Of a DNA stretch of 64,000 nt, positions 1-11,040 are shown piece after piece. This DNA is from Zhengitettix transpicula (taxonomy: Eukaryota > Arthropoda > Insecta > Orthoptera > Tetrigidae), in the NCBI GenBank assembly GCA_037074705.1, contig CM073590.1, forward strand, positions 39,827,895-39,891,894, in the 5' to 3' direction. The notes below the pieces were generated by a model. It was not told the DNA's origin and did no database searches. It was given only the letters and a program-made list of their open reading frames with translations. The translations under genes and the position numbers were made by a program. Position 1 is the first letter of the stretch. Each line of letters starts with the position of its first letter.

Positions 1-164
1 TTCGGCCGCACTTTTCACACCTCCCCACAAATTCTGGAGCACTTTTGAACACCTTCCCACTAATTCGGGTGCACATCTCCCGACACCCTCGTCTAATCTG
101 TCATCTGCCCCCAATTATCCCAACATTGCATCTTCCTTGGGTACAACCCGTGTGCCTGCTGCTG

Positions 165-220
165 CTGACAATACGAGTCCAAATATTTGTTTATTAATTA
201 ATTATTTCCTTTTAATGACT

Positions 221-254
<34 letters not shown>
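165..254 (-). repeat. Family C terminal fragment with (TA)n
   Basis: About 50 bases here match the right border of the family C copy at 31.4 kb: a cgagtcc/caagtccc stretch, then tattaattaatta, then actacaatatata running into a TA microsatellite (about 224-254). Read on the minus strand this is the outer (5') end of the LTR-like unit. The body of the unit is missing. It shows that the TA tract next to the unit end recurs at an independent locus. Confidence 0.5.
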
Positions 255-257
<3 letters not shown>

Positions 258-918
258 ATGTAACATGCAAATTTCGACACATAAATCAAATTAATTGTCT
301 GTACTTTATTCTCGTGGTTCCCCTTAAACTTCGCTTATAAATTTTGCTCTGCTAACAGACATTTGGCATTTCAGTGTTGTAATGTAACGCAGGTCAGTTA
401 CACGACAATAAATAAGTATATAACTTTAAGTCACAATTTTTTTCATAACATGAAAAAAAATTTTTGATTGAGTTTTAGTAACAGAATATTAACATAATCA
501 TTGAAGAAATTTTAGGTCATATTATTAATCATTATAGTATTATCTTGGTTTCTCTATTTTCAACTATTTTTTTACGTTTCGAAGTATGGCCAGCAAATTT
601 ATTTATTGCGTTAGATTATTTATTGTTAGACAAATTTCTATACGTTTCATTCTTACCAAGATAAATGAGAATTTACAACAAAATATAAATGAGAATTTTT
701 TATAGGAATCTTTAAAGAAATGAAAATGTTATATCAACTCCATTGGGTTATTAGAAAATATTTTAATTTGATAAATAGGGAACATACACCTGTTATCACA
801 CGAAGATCATACCGTAAAAGTTAATTAAGCAAAATGTTAGTTGGTTATCTCTCATAAAATCTGTAACTAATAATGTGATCAGCGCTTTTGTTTGTCTTTC
901 AAAGTTATAGACACATTG
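255..918. other. AT-rich DNA, no gene recognised
   Basis: No coding potential, RNA gene or repeat that I can name. Only short chance ORFs on both strands. Confidence 0.5.
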
Positions 919-1357
919 TTTTAGAGTAACAGGCAACATGAGTGTAATCCACGTGGTGGCAACTCCCCTTTAACACGAAAGGATTTGAAATAGGGGCTGC
1001 GGTAGAGGAAGATAGACAAGGATTAACTAGGGCCCCGGGCTGTGTTTTAAGGATCCTGCCCGGCATTCGCCTGAACGTGGTTCAGGACAAACCTCCAAAA
1101 CCCTGCATCAGGTAGGTCGGACAGTAGGTACTCGTCACACGCCCTTCCGATGGCAGGAGAGGGGTTTGCTGTGGGGCGCAGAATTCTCTTCTCCACGCAT
1201 CGACCAGTTTAGAAGGCAGCTTGCCGACTATTCCAACAACTCTCACCGTATGCCCAAGGTCTGCGACCCCGGAAAAAAGGCCGAGTTGCCTTAGTTCAAA
1301 AACGGAGAGAGGAAAAAAAGAAATCCCCAAAGGTATCCCTTACGTCTCTCCAGAAAT
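919..1357 (+). repeat. Interspersed repeat family A, copy 1
   Basis: About 440 bp, GC-richer than its surroundings. It starts with a T-run and taacaggcaacatgag, continues through ggcaactcccctttaa and gcatcaggtaggtcgg, and ends near atccccaaaggtatccc. The same ordered blocks recur at 1386-1640, 6585-6768, 38795-38885, 59128-59470 and, inverted, at 61040-61455. Small minus-strand ORFs inside it recur between copies only because the DNA repeats. I do not recognise the family. The T-runs at both ends of the fullest copy could be degenerate terminal inverted repeats of a non-autonomous DNA transposon. Confidence 0.75.
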
Positions 1358-1385
1358 ATTCTATCCCCATCTGTGACAGATACTA

Positions 1386-1640
1386 TTTTTTTTAGGATAA
1401 CAGGTTACACGAGGGTAATGGTGGCAACTCCACTTTAATAGCATAGGAAAGGATTTTAAAGGGGAGATGCGAAAGGGTAAAGGAAGGTAGCCATGGGTTA
1501 ACCTGGACCCCCGAGCTATGGTTTAAGGATCCAACCCTGTATTCGTCTGAAATTGACACACAATAGAATACCTGCATCAGGTAGATCGAGTAGTAGGTAC
1601 TTGTCCCACGCCCTTCCGACGGCGGGAGAGGGGTTCGCAT
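1386..1640 (+). repeat. Interspersed repeat family A, copy 2 (3' truncated)
   Basis: Second copy in the same orientation, about 30 bp after copy 1. It opens with a T-run and aggataacaggttacacgag, and stops at gcgggagaggggttcgca, where other copies continue with gctgtggggtcgcagcattc. Head-to-tail placement suggests tandem duplication or insertion of one copy beside another. Confidence 0.75.
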
Positions 1641-2884
1641 TATAAGAGTAAAGTGACAGGAAATAACTGCCAGATGACAAAACAATTTTTGATTAATTAA
1701 TAAATTTACGTTTATTAATTTGTGTCACTACCTCAGTCTGAACTAAAAAGAATTGTAAAGACATGAGAGTCTAAGGCTAACAAAAAACAAGGCAGGGCTT
1801 ACAAATACTTTTATTCTCTTATATTAAAGCAGCACGATAAGTAGTATATCTGTCCTAAGAAACCGGCATGATTAATGTGAAGGTGACGCTACCAGATGCA
1901 TCGGCAATGAATGGAAGCTATACGTGAATAATATTATGTCATGCAGTTAGATGAATTACAGCGAAATATGTAAAGAAAATGCAGGACGCCAGAAATATAA
2001 AATCACTACACTAAAATGAGAAGACAATGAAAAAAATTCATCATGTATATCATATAAATATAAGGTAAGAGGCATTCTTGCAACAAAATGAAGTCTTGTA
2101 AGTTAACGAGACCACAAGTTATGCAATTATGCAAGAAAATGCACCAAAAGATATATACACATTAAAATTGGACGTTTAATGAAGAACAAAATATACCTCT
2201 GAAGAATTATTAGGAACTGAAATGCAGAGGATCAACAAAAAAACGAAAATTAGTGCGTATGATCAAGGAGATCGTAATGAGCGAGGTGAAAGGACTGCAA
2301 TTTGCAGTGTGCCTCCTATTTGTTTTAATGTACTTCAAATAAAGTTTTTGTCTCGCCCTCGCAAGGGATGGTCAGAGGTGTTGAAAGGATCAGCGCAGAT
2401 GGGGGAGCTGTATGGGGAAAACAGATCAAGTTGTTGTCGAAAACGGACGGGTGGGTTAGAGAGACAACATTGTGTTTCGCAAGTTTCGTCTGGATTTAGT
2501 GTTGGCAAAGGTTGTGTTGGTGCCTTCAAGATATGATGCAGACAAAATATATGCTGTTCTACTCATCCAGACGGTTTTTATTGAAGATTGCAGATCTACT
2601 GATAAAGTATGCTCTGAATGTGGACGAGTTGGCAAGGAGACTTTAGAGGATACGGACTGGACGATTGGGGAATAGCAGATCGAGTTTATAAAGAGATGGA
2701 AATATAAAATTTTCTGAATAAGGACTTGCTGTAGGAGACAAGATAAGAAGAAACGTAGCTCGCATTTCCCGATGACACCAGCTGAAATTTACTTAAGCTA
2801 ATCCCGCGGTAATCTCTAATTCATTTTCCAAAAAATTTCAATTCCCATATTCATGCTAGTTCTATTCATATTCAACCCTAAGAT
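1641..2884. other. No gene recognised
   Basis: Mostly AT-rich DNA. The 2222-2675 stretch is somewhat GC-richer and holds overlapping short ORFs (up to 104 codons) in several frames. None shows a recognisable domain, so I treat them as chance. Confidence 0.45.
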
Positions 2885-4040
2885 ATTTTTATTGTACACC
2901 ACATGTGGGCGGCTGGACTCTACGTAGAGGGTTATCCGGGATGCCGCTTCCCGGTGTACCATAAAATAGATCCAGAGCAGACCACATTGCGCCCACCCGT
3001 AAAACTGCTCGCATTGCTTCAAATCACACGGGACGTGGGCAACAAACTCATTGCTTCCAGTATCCATGTGTGGGATATGATGATTCTGTCACATCGAACC
3101 GTTACTAATCATGGCTTATACTATTAGTCTGAGTACTTCGGTCAGCAGAGGACTCCTAAATGGTATGGCTTGAAGGGAGATGCAATAAATTATGGGGAGT
3201 GGCTTGCAGTCCTCATGTACCTTGATATCGGTAGCCGGGTGACTGGCTTAACTAGTACCCTATATGAGTACTGGAATCGATCAATAACGGGTCGGGAATT
3301 GCCTAGAAAATCACTAATAACTGAGTCCACTCAAGACGGTCGTCTAGTCTACAGACTAAGGTGTTGAGGGTGGCCAATATTAGTTATCCGACGACGAAAC
3401 CGTGCGAACGCAATTACCCAACGGAAGTAGATAGACACTAGCTCTACTGAACCGATATTTGATTAGAGATGCCCAGCGAAAGGTTACGGTCCAAACTGGC
3501 CCAGGAGGAGGCCGCACCGGTGATGGGGTACCTCAATAACCTAGAAGTGCCTGGGGGTCGCACACGGTTTGCCCAAATAGCGACCTAAAACAGAGCAATG
3601 CGTGTGTTCGACTAGAACCTTCAGCGAAAAACTCTGGTAGTCGGGGTGAGCGAAAACCCAGCTTCTGTATAGCTTTCTGGACAGCAGATCAGCTCACAAA
3701 ATGGGTCGGACTCGACGTGGCAGTGGGTTACGTAAAAAATCCCTCGAGGTGGTGCTAGCACGTCGGTCTTGGATAACTATAACCCAAGAGTTCAGGCCCG
3801 GCATTGAAGCCTCAAGCCCTTGAGTGCGTGATATCCAGTGGGGTAGCTGACTGCATCCCCCCTGGAAACAGGGAGATAAAACCCAGGTTGTGGGATCCAT
3901 ATTAAATCTCTTAAACGAGAGATAGCATCTAATGTAAGAAGCAGCAGTTTTTAAAACGCTTTAAGGACTTTCTCCCTGCGAAGCCTATCGGTATAGGCGG
4001 GGAAGCGGTGTGCCGGCAACGGCACATGTGCTATATTCAC
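2885..4040. other. GC-richer, hairpin-dense block without ORF
   Basis: This 1.15-kb block is visibly GC-richer than the flanking DNA and lacks any ORF above about 70 codons. Perfect short hairpins occur in series: CCGGGA/TCCCGG (2936-2954), TAGTC-TACA-GACTA (3345-3358), GGTCGC/GCGACC (3556-3585), CTCAA-GCCC-TTGAG (3811-3824), CCCTG-GAAA-CAGGG (3860-3873), ATCTCT-TAAACG-AGAGAT (3906-3923), GCCTAT-CGGT-ATAGGC (3983-3998) and GTGCCG-GCAA-CGGCAC (4010-4025). Two loops fit the GNRA class. No family is recognised. It could be a transposon 5' leader, a decayed structured RNA or an unknown repeat. Confidence 0.4.
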
Positions 4041-6369
4041 ACTACTAACTTACTGTACAGGGCGCACTTTGTATATCTGTAAATCAAATCAAATTTGTAT
4101 ATTTAATCAAAGTAATTCTATATAAAATTCAGAGTCCTATTAATACATCTTTATCGCAATAAGAACGAAGTGAAATAAAGAAATAACTTAGGAATCCCCA
4201 AACGTTTGCTGAATCAAAGATACTTGACAAATACAAGAAGAAATTGATGCTTGAAGTTTGAAAGTTACTAATTATTTTAAAAACTGTTGATAGTTACAAC
4301 GGTAAAATTAAAAGAGATTTAAATAAATGGCTGATAGAAAATATTATAAAAGATAATTTCTGACAGCAGACTGCGTCAATGATCTAAATAGAACTGAGTG
4401 TATCTATTAGGAAAATCACAAAAATGCCCAGGAATAAGGAACACTACTTCCTGTACAGTCACTTCTGCAAGGCACTAAATGAGTCATAGGTGATACTGAA
4501 AATAATAAACGTGAGCATTTGTCAGTAATTATGTAATACTTTGTGACAAAATGTAGGTAGAAGTACGTAAGCATCAGATCTAGACGTCGATTATCGCGAA
4601 TTGTATGTCTCTAAATACATGTGGGAAAGCTATTTGAAATAATTGAAAAAAGCAGAGAAACAAATTTACTTGTCTGCAGCGCTGTAGATTATCCTCGAAA
4701 CTGCAGTAGAGCGGCCAAACCTTTAAGTTAAGGGCGGTCCCCAGTGCGTGCTCCGCAGTTCTGTCCGTCTCGTGTGTTTCAAAAGAGGGGAAGCGGACTC
4801 TCTCTCGATAGAATTTGCATCCGATGTAAAACAGCACGTTTAGTATTCGGGGACGTGCCTTCACCCGCGCCTCATGGGGATACAGACGGACGAATAAAAT
4901 TGTCTTATCGATAGATATAAAAGTCCAAACCCCTGACAATGTATTTGTGAACAGCTATAGGCATTATACTTGACAGATATTTATGTGTAATGAATTAATT
5001 TAACGATACTGCGTTCAGATGCACACGAATAAATAGGCTACAGTGTTGATTGAATTTACGAAATTAATGAATGTTTAATTCCATGATCGGACGTGGACGG
5101 CATTAATCGTTAAGGTAAAGAATAATAATTACTTTAATAAAATTTATTTTGCCGAATTACTTAACAATGTTTTTTTTATATACTGATTATTATTAGTGTG
5201 GAGTATTGTTTTAAAAGTATTTATTTAATCCTTGAGTTAAATTTACTTTTTTCGTTGAACATCAGTCTCTCAACCAGTTTTTAAATTTCCGAGAGAATTT
5301 AAGAATATTTGGTCATTAAATACAGCAAAGTTGAAAGTATGTTACAGGAATGTTATACTATATATTGTGCTATATTAAAGAAATTCAATTGTATCGATGA
5401 AAGTAATTTACAAACGAGTGTGCTTATTTATATAAAAAAAATTGGTAGTAATTTTCATATATAATTATAAAAATGTTTTATTTCAATAAGTTGCTTTTTT
5501 GTCAGTTCTGTAAGATACATATATTTTAACTTTAAAAACTGATACAGATACCTGTGAGGTTATCATCATCAACAAATATATGTGCAGTTCAGAGCTCAAA
5601 ATTGAAGCTGATTCTGCACTATCTTAACTTTAATTGTGTAAATGAATAGCATTTTCTGTATATTTAACTTACTTGTTTACCTGACTGAAGAAAATAAACT
5701 TCTCAAACTTTTTAATTGTAGAAACATTACTTAAATTTATGTCTTCCTAAAAGTCTTCATTGGAATGTAGGTTATTTAGAATGTTTATAGTAGCAGTACT
5801 GGTTGTTCAAGGAAGTCTTAGAAAAACGTGATGCTACATGATATCACAGTTAAAATATTTTTCAACGATTACTAGGAGGATGATACTTTTACAATATGAG
5901 AATTGTTTTAAGGAATTGAATGATGATTTTTTTTCCTTTTCTAATTTATTATTTAAAACTCAGATTGTTTATTTCCTCTACAAATTATTCATTATCTATA
6001 TAGAAAAATAGAACCTTTATGGAGTAAAATATGAGCTCTGATTCTCATATTCTAACTCGTTTCTGTTCTTTCCGAAGAATGCAGTCTCATCAGATTCTAG
6101 AAATCTACTAAGACTTAATAAAGTGATTCTGTTCCAAAAATGAGTTCGTGTATGTTAACGCTACAAAAAACCACAGTCAATTATATGTACTACACATATA
6201 ATTTCTGTAACTAAACTTTTTATTAATAAAAATTATTGAAAATTAGGTTTTTTTTTATATTCATGATATTTATTTTGAGAGTTTCGAATTAAGGTAAGAA
6301 CCGTTCATATTTTCTTACAATTCACCTGCCCATGTAGTCAATTGTTTAAGGTAGCAGACTACTAAATCG
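4041..6369. other. AT-rich DNA, no gene recognised
   Basis: Nothing nameable. A 119-codon minus-strand ORF (4580-4939) crosses a moderately GC-rich patch at 4690-4930, but its product has no motif I recognise and its composition looks random. Confidence 0.5.
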
Positions 6370-7190
6370 TGTAATGAACCGAAAGTATTGGCGGAGTAAC
6401 TGTTAAGGCACAACGGCCAACGCCACTATTATTGACGTGACACATGGTGTGAACCCCCGAGAATGTTCTAGATCCCCTAGAACCACGTCACGTAACAGTT
6501 AATTTTTCGCTGATAGTAGAAGTGGGTTAAGCAGAGCATTAGGAGGACATATATTAACTTTTGGAATTTAGTGTTTCAGTAGAAAGTGATTTTTTTTAGG
6601 TAACAGGCTACATGAGGGTAATCCACATGGTGGAAACTCCCCTTTAATAGCATGGGAAGAGAGTTGAAAGGGGAGATGCGGAAGGGTAGAGAAGGATCCT
6701 ACCCGGCAATTCGCCTAAAAGTGATGCAGGGAAAACCATAGAAAAACCTGCATCAGGTAGGTCGGGCGAAAAGTGGCACTTCTTATGTTTCGTCCACAGT
6801 AAGATAAGTACGAGTCGTTACTAGAAACCAAGGTTTATAGGATTGAGGTTATCTTGTTTTCGTATAGTCCAGGTGTGGACAACGTGGTTGATTGTATTGT
6901 TTGTGCCCAATTTGGTCAATTTGTTAAAGCAGAAACTTATTGAATTATTGTTCGCATAAAATCAGCTGATCATTTCAAGCATATGAATTTACCATTTTTG
7001 GTGATATTGTTCTTAATTCCGTAATAAATTTTAATATGTCGATTAATCTTCAAAGACGTCTGTTTTGCCGAACCCTTCCCCAAATCAAATAATATTTAAT
7101 AATTGTACGTTACAATTTGGCTCTTCACAAGTAGTGATTGTTAAATAAAATAGTAATAATTTTTAAAGATTTAAATAAGTGATCTTTACA
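6370..7190 (+). mobile_element. Solo-LTR-like repeat, family B copy 1
   Basis: Begins TGTAATGAACCGAAAGTATT and ends ATCTTTACA, giving the TG...CA termini expected of an LTR. The second copy at 23651-24402 shares the first roughly 110 bp (including gttaaggcaca and gaatgttctagatcc) and the last roughly 350 bp (tcgcataaaatcag, tgttcttaattcc, gtctttaca). The middles differ, partly because a family A copy lies inside this one at 6585-6768. No primer-binding site follows the right end and I see no clear target-site duplication. Solo LTR is the best fit; strand is arbitrary. Confidence 0.55.
6585..6768 (+). repeat. Interspersed repeat family A, copy 3 (internally deleted)
   Basis: Starts with a T-run and aggtaacaggctacatgagg, follows the consensus to ggaagggtaga, then jumps to ggatcctacccggcaattcg, losing the gtagcc...tatggttt segment seen in copies 1, 2 and 6. 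It ends at gcatcaggtaggtcgggcg. It sits inside the family B repeat, so it appears to have inserted after family B. Confidence 0.75.
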
Positions 7191-7711
7191 ACGGAATGTA
7201 CGGAGATATTATCACGATGAGGCAGAATTTTTGGAGAACGCAATTTCCATGCGTGACAGGGACAAATCTCATTTTCAGTTGAGAAAGTGTGTGATGATTC
7301 TATTTTATTTTCAGAAATTTAATTTTTTAATATAAATTCATATAATTGTAAATAGATCAGAATAGTAACATAATTCATAGAACTGTTAAAGGAGTATTTC
7401 ATTCTGCAGCATTACTGTGTACGGTGTATACATGTGTTACAACAGAAATTTCCTCTTCACATGGAGTAGGAAATAAATAATTTAGGCAAAATGCACAGAA
7501 TATTACTAGATAATATTCAGCTTTAATATATGAGTATCCATTGGCAATGCAGTTTTTTTAAAGCAAAGAATAAATTATTCAATGAATAATCCCATAGCTG
7601 TATCAGAGACGTACTCAGGGATTCATATGGATATGCATCCATATGTTGTAACTAAATATTGCTTTTTTGTGAGAGTATTTCCCGAACGTTGATTTTCTTG
7701 TGGTTTATAGG
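7191..7711. other. AT-rich DNA, no gene recognised
   Basis: No feature supported. Confidence 0.5.
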
Positions 7712-7946
7712 GATTGTTATGGAGGGCGCTTGGGCCACTGCGCGCGTCCGCTCAGCTCTTTCTGGCTGTCTGGTCGTGTGGAGGTTATTGTAGCTGACGC
7801 GGTTTCTCAAGGAGGTCGGAAGTTCACAAGGCACGGTCTTTTTGCCGCAGTCCATCAGGAAGATGAAACACAGACTTGGCACACATCGCCTTAAGAAAAT
7901 TCCGTTGCGGGCTAGTGTATTGTCGAGAGCGCCCTCCAGCATAACA
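7712..7946. repeat. Possible short inverted-repeat element
   Basis: A GC-richer 230-bp segment is bracketed by gttatggagggcgct (starting about 7714) and its imperfect complement agcgccctccagcataac (ending about 7942). This resembles the terminal inverted repeats of a short non-autonomous DNA transposon. Overlapping ORFs on both strands (64 and 96 codons) look like composition effects. No second copy is present in the window, so a transposon is only suggested. Confidence 0.3.
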
Positions 7947-10276
7947 CTTTCTTTCTAGCTGGCAGATATAAATGCCTCCCTTTTTCATTAGCTATGACAA
8001 ATACTTTTAGCCAAGTAATACATTTATAGAACAATGTTATTCCTCTATGTGTAAAATTCTGAGAAAGCCATGTATGTTATGTAGCCGGTTTCGTTCTCGA
8101 ATACTGTGTAGCCTCAAGTCTCAACATATTTATGCAGAAAACCTAAGAAACGTTTCAATTGAATCTTCAATTTTAAGTCAATATAAGCAAAATAGAGCAT
8201 TATTGGTGAATGAATTTTCTAACGTTATCCTGAAACTTTAATAATAATTGGGATTTACCGTACTTTAACCCATAGTGTTGTAGACTCTCTTTACTTTTCA
8301 TTTGTAATTATTAAAAATTGTTAAATAAAAAGAAAATTTTCGGACGCTTAGTATCCATATATCTATTTAATAATTTCATATTATATTTAACGACTAGACC
8401 CGGTGGTACGATTTAGACTCCTCCTGGCACAGACCTCATCAAACTTTAAAAGGAAACAAAGTGCGTTTTGTTACGAATTTATAAATATGTGTTGTAAAAA
8501 CATAATCGAAGATTATTTTACCGGTAAAGTTAATTTACACGATATTGGTATTCTTTGTTAATGTGGTGACTTCCCTGCGTGTGGAGTGAGTTTGCGTATT
8601 CTGTGAGAGTGGTGCAGAGATTTAGGCCGACTTCCGACTTATGCCTCCAAAGAGTGAACTTTCTGTGAAGATCTAACGTTTCACCTGTCACTCTCACTTG
8701 ATGCTAGAATACTCCTCAAGTCAGAGGCCAATCCTTTCCCCCTTGGGGATCCGCCAAGTGTGAACGCCCTCGCGAACAGTCCCATCTCTATACCGATGAC
8801 ATTTACCGCTTTCCTCGTCAGCTCATTCCGCCGCCTGGACAATAGCCACCATTTTGAACCTCAAAATTTCATATCTCATTAAAGTTTCTGGATTTAATCC
8901 CAGGCATCCCGCGAAATTGTCTTGAACGCTAAGAATTTCAGGACACCAATTCTCTCTTCTTTTTTATCAATTGATAATAGAAGTTGTGGAGTCTGACTTG
9001 AAGTTTTGCTGTTTTCTGCAACCGTATCAAATAGTTTTGGCGCTAAGTAAATAACAACAGTAATAAAAAAATTCCTCACATTTTCAGAACACTTTCCTCG
9101 AAACGATTGCTGTCTCATACTTCCTTCTTTGCAGATGTAGAAGAAACCGAGTCAACATAATTTACTATATCATAACTTGCAAAAATCTGGTTCCAAATAA
9201 ATAGTGTTGAATTTTTTCACAAAATAGAATCACCGACCTCCACGCAAACTTTGTAAATGTAGTTTAACTAAATATTCGCAAAACATATAAGAAGACGTCA
9301 TAAAAATACACTGATGCTGTAACTTATTTTGCGTGTTGTGTCCGACTCTGGACTGTACTCATACGCGATAAGGAAGGTACAACTCGATTGATGGACTCAT
9401 TAGCAGTGGGTTAAATGTTGTATATAATGGGATTGTTAAGCTACGCCAGAAAAATCGGACACAAAAATTGTTCATGTTTCTCCGGAAACTTAAAAAGTCG
9501 CAGGACTTGGCAATACTATTAGGAGCAAGTGTGTGTCTCATTCCCTAAAATTACACCGGCGTTAAAACGGAATCACGTTTCAATAGTGAAAGAGGCACAA
9601 TAGATAAAGAAGGATATCCTGTGCAACATGACGGAAATATTTTGAGGAATGAAAGGAATTGCAAACATATTGATGTATAGTTACATAAACATAATAGTAT
9701 TTATAATTTACGGTTTCTAATTCATATCTTTCAATCTATTGGCCCAAAATAATTGAATAAGGAAAGGTTGCTCCAACTGTTATGATAAAATTCATAAGTC
9801 GTGACATTCACGAATTTTCCTATCTAAATGTGCAAGTTATTGTGGAAATATGCTTATAATTTCAGCTTTACATACTTTATAATTGTAAATGAACAGTGAA
9901 ATATTTATGTCCTTTAAATTCCAAACATTATTATTTTATAGAACGTAATTTATGACTTGCAATTAACATTTAATTATGTATTTTATCTCTTTTGAGACAG
10001 ACTGTTTTTTTTATTAGGCAGCCTTATGTAAATTTAGGCACCAGAGAGGACACAAATCACATGGGCTAACTTTCAGTGACTCTGTTTGAGGAAAACTGCA
10101 ACCGTGCACAAATTTTGTTTGCCAATGAACCTTGTCGCCGAGCAGCTGCTCTGGTGACTCGGAATGTGAATAATTCATCAAAACACTATCATGTTTTATC
10201 CCGTGTTAAATAGAATTCACTACGTTTGCTTTTGTGCGATTGCTAAGTAAATAATATGTTTACTTTATGTTCGTAA
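7947..10276. other. No gene recognised
   Basis: Mostly AT-rich. A moderately GC-rich patch at 8560-8860 has no ORF or motif I can identify. Short ORFs at 8894-9118 and 9359-9541 (minus strand) look random. Confidence 0.5.
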
Positions 10277-10826
10277 ATATTTTAAAATATCGTTACTTTT
10301 TTAATTTTTATAAAGTAATATTATTATTTAATTATTATACTATTTATTTACTCGAACACAGTATATTATTCCTACAAAGTGGTCTTACAAATCCTGTACG
10401 ACGAAAATTAATTTAAAATTGGTAAAAAATTATACTTTATAACTATTTAAACATATTAAATTCGATTTGCGATCGTTCCGTAAAATAATATTATGTTGAG
10501 AAATATCCAGGTTTATAGTTCTTATATATTGATAATACGCTAACCGTAGTTTATTTTTATTACATTGAATGTTATATAAATGTAACACCTGAAACTGTAA
10601 CAGTGTTGACGATTTTCATATCTGGCTGATCTGAAATGTGGTAGTTGATTATGTGTTTAATTATATATAAGCAAGTGAGGATGCCTGAAGGAAGAGTCTT
10701 GCTCCGCCGAAAATATTTAATTTTCGTTCAGTCCTACTTGACGACTCCAAACCTTAAATTCAGGTAAGACATTAATTCTGTTATTCTTTTCGGTAATAAC
10801 CATTTACAGTCACAGTGAGACATATT

Positions 10827-10864
<38 letters not shown>

Positions 10865-11040
10865 GTTTAAATAGTTATAAAGTATAATTTTTTACCAATT
10901 TTAAATTAATTTTCGTCGTACAGGATTTGTAAGACCACTTTGTAGGAATAATATACTGTGTTCGAATAAATAAATAGTATAATAATTAAATAATAATATT
11001 ACTTTATAAAAATTAAAAAAGTAACGATATTTTAAAATAT
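10277..11040. repeat. Nearly perfect 181-bp inverted repeat
   Basis: The left arm (10277-10457) and right arm (10860-11040) are reverse complements with a single mismatch (c/t within the gaacacag region), separated by a 402-bp spacer. The right arm abuts a TA microsatellite on each side (about 10830-10858 and 11037-11053). The spacer contains cctgaaggaagagtc...gccgaaaat, resembling retroelement 3' tails. The arms are non-coding. Near identity implies a recent inverted duplication, or an element with long terminal inverted repeats. Confidence 0.9.

Noticed and set aside
1082..1330. 82-codon minus ORF recurring in several places (also 59146-59370 and 61067-61287)
   Set aside because: Recurrence is due to the family A DNA repeat; the reading frame is not preserved between copies.
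2894..2959. Cloverleaf-like fold suggesting a tRNA
   Set aside because: Stems compete for the same bases and there is no box B (GGTTCRA). Kept only as part of the hairpin-dense block.
4580..4939. 119-codon minus-strand ORF
   Set aside because: No domain, no repeat match and a random-looking residue mix. An ORF of this length is expected by chance in a GC-moderate patch.
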